Part shown: piece after piece, positions 1 through 13,200 of the stretch
Numbering within the stretch: the stretch's first letter is position 1
Layout of the letters: each line of letters starts with the position of its first letter
Assembly (NCBI GenBank): GCA_947579665.1
Contig: OX388341.1
Location: 2,914,001 to 2,978,000 of the forward strand
DNA: 64,000 bases
From: Sympetrum striolatum
Lineage: Eukaryota; Arthropoda; Insecta; Odonata; Libellulidae
Direction of reading: 5' to 3'
Translations under genes and position numbers: made by a program
The notes under the pieces: model-generated
Seen by the model: only the letters and a program-made list of their open reading frames with translations
The model's database searches: none
Told to the model about the DNA's origin: nothing

Positions 1-1061
1 AGTTGTCATTCCCAGCCAATGTCCCTAAAGAGGATACCTCCAAAACAGTCTGGCTCTTGGTTATTCTATTTGCATTTGGTCTCTCTGTCTCTTGGCCTAA
101 AAATTGGTGCACTTACATTCCCAAGAAACATGTGAAGCTTAGGAATGGAGAGGGAACCCTAGGGTTTCCAAATCAACTGAGGTGCTTGGAATATCCCCAA
201 GGTCTCTGACCCAATTCACATACTTAGCTATTTACTTCCATCAGAATCCCTTAAACATCATGTAACAAATTTTAATGGATAGGATTTTGTTTAAGCTTCT
301 GTCTTGCAAACTAATCTTATTAGACACAGAGTATTCTTGAGTGGAGAGTAACTTTTAAATGTCTTTATTGTATGGGATCAAATTTAACCCAAAATTTTGT
401 CTTCCTATTGAGTTTATGAGCAGTTAAATACCTTGTTTTTTCATATTTTCTTTCTCACATTATTAAGTGGAATCATAGATTTTAATTATCTCCTTATCAT
501 TGCATAAGTGTCCACAGCATGGAAAAATCTAGTAATAAATTTTAGGAATATATCTAGTATTATCATAATATACTATTCTATAAATCATATTACATGTATT
601 GTATTATAATATATTTTTAGCCTCATATAATGTTAATAAGTGTTCTAGGTAAAAGGTGTTGTTGGCATTGACTAAAATGGTAACAAAATCTATTCCAGGA
701 ACTTCATAGTTTTTAAAGACAAAAAGAAAATAAAAAATAGATCATTCATTGCATCCTAAGAATATAGTGAGAAAAATCAGCATTCGGCTTAAAATGTGTA
801 TGTGATGGAGAATTATTTGAGGAAGAAATTGAATGTGTGTGGCCAAATTTGACCCTTTAGTTAATCTAAGTTAAATTAAGTGACTTTAATACCATCGATT
901 GAATCAATCAGCTACTCCGCTTACATGCATCACTTTACACATTCTGTAAGTCTGGAGAGAGACAGAGAACACTCGCTTTAATTCTTGGTAGAGAAGGAAA
1001 GAAAGAGTAAATGCTATTTTAAGAGTGTCATTGACTGTTATTGCCTTAAATTGTCTTACAG
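1..1061. other. Intron sequence upstream of exon A
   Basis: AT-rich and without recognised features. A short open frame at 3-209 has no protein-like features and no splice support, so I do not call it a gene. Confidence 0.6.
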
Positions 1062-1225
1062 TCTGAATATGAAGAGGACATGGAGAAATTTTGTCAGTAT
1101 GTGCAGCAGCAAATTAGGCGAGCGTCAATGGAAAAGTTTAGGCTAGGAAGTGAAGCACCACCACCAGTCCCTTATTTATTTTTAACTCCAAAAGGCATAG
1201 AGCTTGACCTTCGTCTCTTCAACAG
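1062..1225 (+). CDS. Membrane protein gene, exon A
   Basis: The acceptor is TTGTCTTACAG and the donor is CAG|GTAACT. It encodes a charged helical stretch (Ser-Glu-Tyr-Glu-Glu-Asp at its start), then a Pro-rich turn with Pro-Pro-Pro, then a stretch ending Asp-Leu-Arg-Leu-Phe-Asn. It ends in phase 2, and its AG joins the first G of exon B to give Arg. Confidence 0.8.
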
Positions 1226-4200
1226 GTAACTCCATCTTGTATTTAATTTCTCAACTCATTCCTTTGTAACTGAAGTTCCCTTGTCTTTGAAATCATATTT
1301 TTATTTTCAGTCACTTTATTTAACTCAGTCCTTTGAAATAGTTTTGTGTCTTCGTTTGTCTTAGTTCAATTGTAGTTTCATTATTCCAAAGTATCTTCAT
1401 CAATCTCAAATGCTACTTATGAAAATTATATTTCTGCTGTGAGTTATACTAAATTTGTTTATCATTTATTCATCTCACTCTTCCAGAATGTGCGTTTAAT
1501 TTTTTAATGTATTCATGTTTTAAATACTTTGGACAATTTCCATTATTTTCAGTTTATATCTTTGATATGAAGTTAAAAAGATATTCTTCTTATCACTTTT
1601 ATTACCATTGAATTTATTTCAAAGTATTATTATTTCTAAATTAGTCTTAACTGCATTTTCATGCAGTTTTATTTATTTCAGTTGTCTCCCATGTTAGTCT
1701 AATATTTCTTGTTTTCAATTTTTACTCTCCATTTTTTGTTTCATGAAATATTTACACGCAATGCTTGAGTTGCTGTTCTCCAATCTTTAACCTATAACTT
1801 TGTATCCATTTTTGTTCACAATTTCTCTGTATTTTTCTACCATATTTAAATTTTTATATCATCCATATTTTTATCGGAATTATATTCTAATTTTTATCTA
1901 TTTATAATCTCAAACTCCTAAGTTAATCTCACTCTTATCTATTGAAATTTTTGTGATTTGTTAGTTTTAGCAATTTATTAAATTGAAGAGATGTCTTTGT
2001 TTTGATTTGATCCAAATAAAGACATTAAATATATCTGTTTTTATTTTAAGTTTCTAAGAAGCTTGTTGGATGTCAAGTGATTTGTATAGGACAGATGCAC
2101 ATTACGATGTATGTATCAAATCTCTGCTTGTAACAGCTTAGCTCAATTAAAAATGTTTGAATTCTAAAAAATTAAAAATATGTAACTGAACAACTTTGGT
2201 CAACGATTTCAGTTTCTTTCTTTGCCAAATTTTAAATGAAGTAATACAATGGGACCTTGGTTGATTACCACCTCTCATCAACAAACAAAATTTAATGAAC
2301 AAAAACGTAGCATAACACCCATTGCTAACTGAATTGGTCAAAATAAAAATACTTTTAAATCCACTCAGAGATTCTTTTTTACACAATATGTATCTGTTCC
2401 AATGCACAGTGTTATCTGTTTCAGATCAAAGAAGGTATTTACTTTATGTAATATTTGCCAAGAGAGTGTCATTGGCCAGAAGGTATCAATGTGGAATGAA
2501 AGGTGTACAAATTAGTATTACAAATGTTTCAGTAAACAATAGTTTGTAGTCTAGGAACATTAATATATTTTAAATCAATTCTTATGGTAAAAAGGATTGT
2601 TTTAAAAACAATTTAGATGACAAATTGGCTTCAAGAATGAATGAAATTCATGAACTGAGGTTCCATTGTCGCATTGGTATTTAATTTTTCTTGGTCTTAT
2701 CACATATTTTATTTATTATCACTTAATTTTAACAAAAGTTGTGACATTTAAATTTACTTGTGTGTTCCATAGGGATCTGATGCGCAGAGCACTGCCCATT
2801 CTTGTTGGCATCCTTGAAAGGGAGACAAGAGGATGGTTTCTCCATTTTCGGGAAAGGCTCATATCAGAATTACGAAATCAGAAGATGCCTGATGAAGAAA
2901 TTGAAAGGGTAAGTCAAACCCATTGTACTTCAAAATGGGCAACTGACTATATCTATTTTGAGGTGATAGAAGTAAAAAACTACTACAAGAATGCATATAA
3001 TTATTCATGCTTGAGATTGTTCCGCCTAGTCTAAATCTTTGTTATTTAGTATAATCTTAGTTATTTTCAAGAAAATTAATTTGCTTCCTTTGACCAATAT
3101 TTTGAATTATTTTTCAACCAACATAAGTCTCTATTTGAAAATGAAATGCTGAACAGCCGTAAGAACCAAGTACCGTAAAATGGGGTAACTTTGGACAAAT
3201 TTTCATATTTTTCTAAATTTTTCGTACTATAGATATATTTTTTACTTAAGATATGTATATCATTCGTTTTGCACATTCATTAGCTATTAAACGCCGTAAT
3301 TTAAGTTTTAAAAAATTTAACCCTGTTCAATAAAATTTGACTTGAACATTGTCCCGAGTTACCCCACCGAGTGGGGTAACTTTGGACAGTGTAATTTTTT
3401 GGACAAAAATTGGTAAAAATGAAGCCTTTACAACCAAAATTACTTCTAAACGTTTATTTTAACGTTTTTACATGTTTTTAAAATACTTAAACGATTATAA
3501 ATTCGTTTTATAATGGTGAAAAATTGGTAAAATATTAGTTTTAAACGTTTTTCAGTTCTTTGGTAAAAATTATGTAAAACAGTAAATTTTGTAATATCAC
3601 TCGTGCCATCAAATATGGCTTAAAGCTTAATATACATTTTACAAATGTATACTTATCAATTAGCAAGTCTTCCATCTCATTGGCAAAATGCACTCCAATC
3701 TCTGGCTTAGAGAACAGAGCGCGCTTTCCTACTCTTTGAGGGGGGTTAATACCTTGCACGATTTCGTTAGCGCTGTACCAAATTTTGTCCTCCCTACTTG
3801 GCCACTTCCAGTAACCGCCAGACTTTTCTATACCTGTAACTAAGTACCTGTCACTTTGCCCGTCTTTTTCTGTAATGTGCCCTGGGTACAGTTCCCCCTC
3901 AAAATTCACCAAACCAAGTTGCCCCACGTCAAGATCAATTGGAACCCTTCCTGCGGAGGGTCCAGGGCTTTCGTTTTCGTCTTGAACAGAAATCATTTCT
4001 CTGTCGGAGATTTCAGGGGAAGAAACGTCATCAACCTCTTCGCTCCCAGAGCTGCTTCTGGAGTTTTCGTTCATCACCAACTGGGCGTTTTTCTTCCTTC
4101 CACCGCTGCTGCTGCTATCTCCCCGTCCGCGTCGAGTTACTTTTGAGCTAAGAGCCCCACGTCCGCCGTTGGATGGTGCGTCCTCACTTTGACGGCGTAC

Positions 4201-7200
4201 AGCTTCCACGTCCTCTGATGAAATACTTCTTCCTCTAGTCGTTTGTGCCTGTTGCTCCGGCGACGCGATACAGTTTCAGCACGGCGTTGCTCCAAATGGT
4301 CCACAAAAACTTTGGCAACTCGATCAACAAGGTTGGCGTTTTCGGTTCCCATCACGCGGTAGGGAAGTCTTCGGAGGGGTTGTTCAGGATCCAAGAGGAA
4401 GATTCCTGTCTTCCTAAACCCAGCTTGAAGGTTTGAGGACGATGTTGTCAATATCAGGGTTTCGAAAAGTTGTTTTAGAAGTTTTGGAAACTCGGTTTTC
4501 GGGATGGAGCCGCACTTCTTACCAACGTCGATTTTTTTCCATTCAGATAGGATTTTTCTCCATATTACCTTCAATGCCTTAAAATAAGCAACATCAAGAG
4601 GTTGAAGTAGATGGGTGGTATTTGGAGGGAGAGCAATAAATTTAATGTTTTACTTTTCGCACAGTCTCAAAACTTCTAAATTGATGTGTGAGCTGAGGTT
4701 GTCTACTATGAGCACTTTCGTTCCTGGCTGATTTTTTAAAATTGGCAGCATAACGGTGAGGAACCAATCTTGGAAACATTTTGCGTCAAACCACCTGGAT
4801 TCTGAACGATTGTACCTTGTTTTTGAGGGGTCGTTTTCTGTCCATACATCCCAGAGCTGCTCCGATTTGTAAATGAGATAGAGCGGCGCCAGCTCTCCGG
4901 CCGCATTACCGCAAACCATTATTGACGTGCAGCCTTTAGTGGAATTTCTAATTCTCTCCGGATATTTTGAACTCCGTTTAATAATCACTTTTTCGGCCCC
5001 AGGATCATCTTGCAGATTCGTCTCATCAAAGTTCCATATATTGGACGCTGGCACCCCTTCCAACTCAGTTTCCAAATTTGAAAAAAACATCTTGACCGTC
5101 TCTTCGTCCGTTGCCACTCTCGCGTACGATATGTTTTTCGCAGTCCTTTCGCTTATAACCGTCTTATGTCGCTTCATAAAACTTAGCACCCAGTCTTCCC
5201 AGGAAAGTTATTTTTGAAACGGCGTTACTTCACACCTTTCCCGTCCAAGTACGATCTCACTACGCACCTCAAATCGTATAAAGTTGCAGGGAACCCATAT
5301 GTTGACATAGTTACTAAATACGACACAAACGTCTCCTCCTCATCATCATTAAGCACAGAAGGACGGCCATAATCAAGTTTAGGATTTCCTTTCAGTAGTG
5401 TTGACAATGTACTCTTCGGAATTCCGTATAAGTCCTCGGCCTTCCGTAAGGTTATTTTGCCCCTTCGGAGCAGGTTGACAGCATCCTAAACAGCTTCATC
5501 AGTGTAATTTCGATAATTCCTTGTCCCAAGTGGCCGAACATAAGTCCTCGGCATGATTTCCTATTAAAAAAGTCGAGTGTTCGTACTTTTTAAGCCAGGT
5601 GGGGTAACTATGGACATGTAAACACTGTCCAAAGTTACCCCACCAGGTAGCAACTTTTCGTTTCATCGCTCGTCTTAAGTTAACCAAGCAGGATTTTCTT
5701 ATGCGAAAAAGCACATAACTAACTCAGATAAGCATGTCACAGGATACATACCTTATTTATTCCACTTCGTTGTAAATATTCTACTTCCAGACCACTTAAT
5801 CTAACAAACCGGTGAGAGCGTTATTGTTGCCATTGACTGAATCTGCCCGTAGACAGCTGAGATGTAAGAAGAAGTTCACGTAACTTCTGCTAGAAGTTGC
5901 CACATCCAAGAGCTACGATTCGACGCGTTGCCACGCATCTTGGTGGCCGGGGGCAAGCCGCGCGATTTAAAATATTTAAAGAGAGTGTTTGTCCAAAGTT
6001 ACCCCGCTAGTCCAGAGTTACCCCATTCTACGGTACAGTGAATTTTGACTTGAATTGAAAATTACTTAATATTCTTGAGTTACAACTTCAAATTGAAGGA
6101 TGTTGAAGACATCCTTGCTTGACCTGCATGCATTATGACAAAATTCTGTTATATACAACCATTCTTCTAAATAGTATCTGGTACATTTTGGTTTTAATTT
6201 TCAAATTTCCCTTGCAAATCAACTTTAGTCTGTTTACCTATGTAGGTAATTATTGCTGCATAATTTGTCCTTATTTATTGTTTTAGAATGAATTTTTCAA
6301 TAATTCAATAATATTTATTCAAACTGAAACTGAAAACAAAGTAATTTCTTGATAAAACATAGCTATTTAAGAAAGTTGCCCTTTATCATAAAGGAAAGTA
6401 ATCAGGGAAGAGATGCATTGTTTTAATGGAAACCATTGTTATTTTTTTTGGATTTTTGTTGAATTATGTTCATTAACATTTTATTTCAGGAGGTTAATCA
6501 GGCGGTAATGCAAGAGTATCTGCAACGAGTTTACAATAGTATACTAGCTCATCCGGACGTTTTGCTGCTTGGAGAAGGCATAGGACGGCTTTTGGTTCAA
6601 CAGGCTCAATCTGTCGTCTTAATGCACAGGTTGAATTCTTTTTTTCATTTTTTTTTCGTGTATCTTAAGGTGAAGTAGAAGTTTATAATTATTTTTATTC
6701 CATTTTTAGGGCTGTAGAGAACATTCAAAGGAAATTGTCGAAAACTCAGGAATCTTTGAAGAATAAGATAAAATATATGTATCCAGTATTATCTAGAATA
6801 CAGCCATGGATGCGAGACAAACTGAGAAGTGCAGAGGTAGTGATTTGTTTTCTTCACTTGTTGAAAAATATGAAAATTTCCATATGCTGTAGTTTGTACT
6901 TGTTTAGATACAGTAGAAGTATGTCATAACAAGAGTTGTGCGATAGCGAGTGATTCTTGACTATTTTCTGTCTCATAGCGAAAATGGTTGGGGGTTATGT
7001 CCATTATAAGGAGCGGTCATTTCTGAAGTATCGTTATAACGAGTGCCATGCTTGTCTTGCAGGAGGAATATATCTCGGAATTGTCAATTGACGTGAGAGA
7101 TGAAGTCCGACAAGCCAACGGTAATCTGAAGCGCGTTATTTCTTCAAATAGCAGAAAATTATTAAATGCATCAATTATCGTCACCTAATTCATGCATTTG

Positions 7201-10200
7201 TTTCCACAACTCGCCTCAACTTACCTCGGCAAAAAGCCTCAGGGAGCTTTGATTTAAAACTTCTCACGAGTTTCACTCTTCCCTTTGTCCCTCCGTACAT
7301 CTTATTACCTCGTCTCTTGTTTCTTTTTGGCGACGACCCTTATAGTCAGCGCCGGAATTTTTAAATGAGTTCCCATCATACTGACATCCACCCTTTTATT
7401 TTGATATGAAACTTGGCTCCAAATCGCCTCATTCTGGATCAGTGGGAATATAGGAGATAAATGCAGTGCTGATTTGGATTCCCAGGGTAACCTCCCCCCC
7501 CTCCATTGTGGCACAACCATTGCTTATGAGCCACATGAATGAAAAATATCTCCAGGAGGCAATTTGATATGAATTAGGATTATCTAATGATATACTTATC
7601 ATTGATTATTGAACAAAAATTTTCCACATTTTATATTACACTTTGGTTATGTTTTATGAATCAACGAAATAATATTTATGATGCAAATGTACTTCTTTTA
7701 CGCATTCTGAAACATTTGCATTAGGATAAAAAACCTACAGTTCCATTCTGCCGCTGTCCTTGGATGAAAATTTACCAGTAGAAATCAGCTATAACAAGTA
7801 GTTTTTCAATTTTTGTCAACTCTCATTATAACAGACTTCTACTGTACATGTTCCATTTATATGTATAATATTGACACAGTTATGCTGCCAGAAGTTTTGC
7901 ATGTTAATATTAGTGACCATAAATTTGTGAAAGTTGATGTTTTTCAAAATGATTGTGATCATTTAAGGTACTTTGACCTGGAAAGCTGTTGAGTTTTTGT
8001 TTTTGGTGGATGAGATGTACCCTGTAACAGCAATTTTTCTGTTTTACTTTGTGGGTCTAAAACCACACTTTGCGTAAATATACTACTTCTTTAATGCTTT
8101 TGTTTGACTTAGAATCTACTCAATCTTGAGTTATCTACCATATCCAAAGTTTTATAATGCCCCTTCTCTCACCTCTAATTCACACCAGTTAATTTTAAAA
8201 TACTTTTTATATTTAATTTCAAAAATCACAAATATACGACGACAATGATAATAATAATAATATTTTATTAGTTGAAAAAGCCATACAGAGAATAGCAAAG
8301 GACCTTGTCTAAAATAAAAAATATTAATATATTATCATGGGTACTTCAAAAAACTCCCTAATGGAATAGAAAGGATTTCTGCTTAGCCAAGATGATACAA
8401 AGGTTTAAACCTATAAATTGGTTCTTGCAATTTCTTTGGTAGCTTGTTATATAGTTCTATACCAGTTACAGGATGATGTTCTGTAATTGTAACATATAAT
8501 TACGAGTAAAAGTTGCTTGCATACTGCAAGCATATGAAGTGTATTTATAATCTTTATTCTCATACCAAGTTTTGAGTTTCAATGTTATCGGGAAGGGGTT
8601 AAAAAAAAATCTTAAAAATCGTAGCAATTTCTAATTTTTGTAGATGCCTGGTGTCAAACCCAGGACCTATTGGCAGATGAGAATACACATTATAACTTGT
8701 TAGGGCCTGATTTTATCTAATGCAAAGTTTGAAGTCCATATCATACTGGGAAGGTCCTGAAATAAGACTCCATTATCCCCATCTGAAATGCATACAGCAA
8801 AGTAAATGGCTCTCTGGGATCGAACCAAGGACGATCAAGGAAACCTAAAACAGAGTATTTGAAATGTATCATAAATCTCTATCTACATGCCAAATTTCAA
8901 ATTTCTACATTATCGGGAAGGGATTCAAAGTAATTCTTAAAAATCCAACGTACATAAAAGTTATTTATGATCTCTATCTACATGCTGAGTTTCACATTTC
9001 CATCGTTTCGGAAAGTGATTCAAAAAAATCTTAAAAATGGCAATGTAAATTAAACGGGAGAATATTTGCCATGACCTAGCATCGAACCAAGGATAATCTT
9101 CGACGATGTCTTAATGGTTTTCGTCGGATACGCACGGTTTCCACCGATACCTTGAATTTCAACTCTCAACTTTGCCGGGAAGTGCCTCAAAAAAATTTTC
9201 AAAAATCCCCACCATGTATCTTTATAGAGAAAATCTTGACTTTGGGGCCTTCTGGAATCAAACCCATGAAACTGCAGTTCAAAATCGCATTTTTTCTGGT
9301 GCTTACGTGTTACGGCCAATACGTTGTAAAAAGTTCAAGTCAATGAGACTCGTGGTTTAGCCTGTGAAATAGTATCCTCTCTATAAATATGAATCCAGAG
9401 AAGCGTCTTAATATTATAGATGTCTTTAACTTATGCTATGCAGAAAAAATATGCTGAAGTTAATTTAGAGCGATGAATACAAGACAGAATACAAAGCGGC
9501 GAAATTCATACATTTGAGCGGGGGTGCCACTTGTATGACGCGCTCTCGCTATTTGGGCTGAATCTTGGAAACTACTGCGCTGATCTAATTAACATTTTAC
9601 GAATATCACAGTTAATGTCTAATAATGTATTGATAAAAAAAATCAAAACAGTTAAAACATGGGAAGACTCCATAATCACCTGTGATGTCTGAAAAAAGGC
9701 CAAAAATGTTGAAAAATATAAACTTATGTGCGATGCGGCACGTCTTTCCATTTTCTGATTTAAATATTATTTTTCAAAATTTATTTTCTAACCAAGTGGA
9801 ACGACTTTAGGGGGTGTCCCAAAATAATTTCTCAAAAAAGTTTTCTCCATATAAATGAGGACCAATGAAGATACATTATCTTAGAATTATTACCTGAGGC
9901 TGTCACTTCATCTGCCTATATCAAAGTTTTGGATCTAACATTATCTTTTAGGTCATTCATCATTATAAGGAAAAGAAGGGGTCCCAAAACAGATCCTAAA
10001 CAGCCATACGTCTAAAATTTCTCCGTAGCAACTGCTGCCTCATCTGTTTTATTCTACAGATTTGGATCCTGCAACTAATTTCTAATTGTAGAAATCTAGA
10101 AATGGTTCAGTGGGAGAAAATTCATGTCAAATGAAGTGATTGTGGGTGAAACAAACTCTTATTTTGCTGAGCTTGAAAAATTGTATTTTTGTGAAAGCTT

Positions 10201-13200
10201 AAATTAATTGGAAAAACATTGAAGAAATGTATGAAAGAGCTGAAAGAAGGATTAATGTTAAGAAATAAACTGGAATTTAGTCAGAAAAATATTTTTGCTT
10301 AAAAGTGTCTGACCTATTGAATGCCCTTTTAGTTGCTGTTGAAAATATGATGCCATGAATAGGTATGCTTATATTACGTCAGTGTATTTTGTAGACTCGA
10401 AGATTACAGTGATGATCAAAAATGTTTAATAAAAAAAAATCTTGTGGTCGAACTGGACATGAGAATGACCGTGACATGTTGAGAGGGAAGCCTAAAAAAA
10501 TCAAGTAAAAGCTACATCTATTATTTCTTAATTATAAAATAATATAAGCAAAAGTAAAAATGAAAAACACTCCATAATAGCTGGAATGAAAGTGGGAAGG
10601 GTCCTGAGCTAAGTCAATATGCCGATGTGTGCCACTTATCTTCCATTATGTATTTCTAGTAACCACTCTGTAACAATAGATATTGGAACCATTAAATTGC
10701 GATGCCCTGCCCTGGATATAAATATGCTAACCAAGTATTGAATGCCAATAATAATTTTTTTCAGAATGAAATAAACTGCTGTAATTGTCCTTAAGTAGGA
10801 CGTGGAAATCAAAGTCGTTGCTTACCTGGATTATGTGTAATTTTCTTGAATTTATGGATCATAGTTAGTTTCAACGTACAGGATCGAAGGGACTGGTTAA
10901 GATATTTGGCAAATTATCTAAGTATCAAAACTATTTTTGCTTTCATATTTCATACTATTTGGAAAACATTGTAAAATCGATTTTTTTTAATTTAAAAAAA
11001 TAAACCCTGACTTACATTTGTCGTGGCCATCAGTGCCAAGAAAGCAGGTGTTACCTAAAAGAACAATTCCTACTTACACTGCTAAGATAATTAATACAGA
11101 TCTGACTAACATTGTATTTACAAAATTTTCTCATTATCTGAAATTTCAATGACTTTTGACTGAGATTCTTTGAAGGATGACTTAAATCAATTATTCGTTG
11201 AATTAATTTTTATTGTTGAGAAAATCATTCTATTAATTGTTTTGCAAGTGATACATTTTGTCTGAAATTTGTACCGTCTCTAAATTTAAACCATTTATTA
11301 CATTATTATTTCTGATTTGACATGGTTTGTTTCCTTGTAGTCATTGTTTTAATTTTTTAGCTTTTGAAATCAAATTTTTATTAGAAAATTTTCGTACCAA
11401 ATTATTTTATCAAACCTTGTGTAATCCTTATACCACTGCATTTTCTATTTTTGGTAAAGCACTATTTTAGTCCGATAAATACTATTTATTTTTATGAGCA
11501 TTTCATTCCATAAGTAATAAGGTTTAGTTTGGTAAACTTTTAACTTTATTTTTCAAATAACCGTCTTATTTTTTAGATGCATTTCATTGAAGAATGCCAA
11601 TGGGGAGCACATGAAGAGGCTCTCCTCTTGTGCAAGGAACAGCAGCTCAGTCAGACTACTTACTTCCTTAGTAGAGATTTGGCTTTTATGAGAGAGGTAA
11701 TTATTATCGTACCAGTTATTGTTTTTACATTTTTTTATTGGAAATAATTCTACAATTCTATTTTAATAAATGTTATCAAAGGAATCATTCTGAATAGATT
11801 GTAAAGGAATGAGACTTAAATAGAAACAATTACACAGGCCAACAAGGTTTTGGTAACATTGATGCCGCTACTTGTTTCTTCATGTATTTTTTGCGATAAA
11901 TTCAGCAGTATTTGTGAAAATTGTCCACCATGTACAGTTTTTGAGGATTTTACATAAAAATTAAATAAACAAAGTAATTTCTTCGGTAATTTTTATCTTT
12001 ATTTTCTTAGATTGGAAACTCTCTACATGTATATCTGAAATGTTTAGCAGTTCATTAATTCTCTATATTTACACTTAATTTATATTTCTAGTCTGAATTC
12101 TAAGAGTAACAAAATGGCAAGTTGATAAGGTCTCAAAAAAAGTGTGGATTTCTGTGCCCCCACTAAAACGCTTTTTCCTCAAAGTGTTTTAAACTTATGG
12201 GACATTCTTCTATATGATTTTATTCCGTTGCATTAGTCCTTGTCAATTTTTAGGCAGAGTACGGTTCTGTGCCACTCGCTTCCGAGAGAAATGCCTCGAA
12301 ACTGTCAATGGATTCCCATTTCCAGCTGTTTAGTTAATTATACATTTCATGAGGGAAGACTCATCACCACACAAACCAAAGTAATTAGGCAGAAAATTGA
12401 TTCAGGAAATAATTTAGCAGACTTTTTTTTGAGCATATTTACGGGTAAATTCAATGCTCATTTATACCTCTTATAGAAACTATACATAACATTTCGATAA
12501 TATTTCCCTTTTTTGTATTAATAGTGTCTTCTTTCTTTGTATGACATTTATGAAATGAGAGATAAAAAATACCCTAAAATCATAAAATATGGTGTAGGCA
12601 AACACATGTGGAATTATGGTTGAGAAAAAGTCACCATAACAAAAAATTCGTACATTTTTGTACTTTTTCGAGTTCAAATTTGTAATCAGCAAACCAAAAT
12701 TAGTTAAGAACAGCTATTGACATCCATGTTACAGAAAAAAATATTTTTGCGATATAAGCAAATTAGGTTAGAATTACGGAAAGGAAAACAGTGAAAGTTA
12801 CAATAACAAAAAATCCTTATGTGGTTGGGACTTTTCTGAGTTAACGTCTGTAATCAGCGACCAAAAAAAAGTTAAGAAAAGCTATTACTATCCGTGTTAC
12901 CGAAAAAAAGTTAAGATTTGTTGGCCTGTGTTAATTTTGGAGAATGATCATCTAAATTGTAAATGACATAATTCTGCGTATAGCTTTTTGGTCATGCTTT
13001 ATGGTTCTATTCAGTATTTACAGTCGTTACGCCATGTTTCAAGATGACATTTGGAAGGGACTTATTAGTGAAAACACAGTTTTCTCAAAAAATTCATTTA
13101 TGATACAAAACTTTATTTCTCCCTTTAATAAATATTTTTTTCTTACAATTTTTACCCTTGATGTTCTTTCCCTTCTGTTTTTACTCACTCCCTTTTATGT

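Larger units (their letters stand above)
3171..6035 (-). mobile_element. pogo-like DNA transposon with TA target duplication
   Basis: The element lies in the intron between exons B and C. Its ends are inverted copies beginning CCGTA(A/G)AATGGGGTAACT, flanked by TA at 3171-3172 and 6034-6035, which is the Tc1/mariner-pogo target. About 2.86 kb long, it carries a minus-strand transposase. The 15-base motif GGGGTAACTTTGGAC and close variants recur in the termini and again in palindromic pairs at about 3350-3390 and 5605-5645, the likely transposase-binding subterminal repeats. Confidence 0.9.

Noticed and set aside
3..209. 68-codon open frame at the window start
   Set aside because: No family signature, no splice or start context, AT-rich intron surroundings; the hydrophobic stretch is short and chance-like.
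9050..9360. Open frames on both strands in the satellite copy
   Set aside because: They lie entirely in repeat sequence shared with 49.6-49.9 kb, where the frames are not kept.
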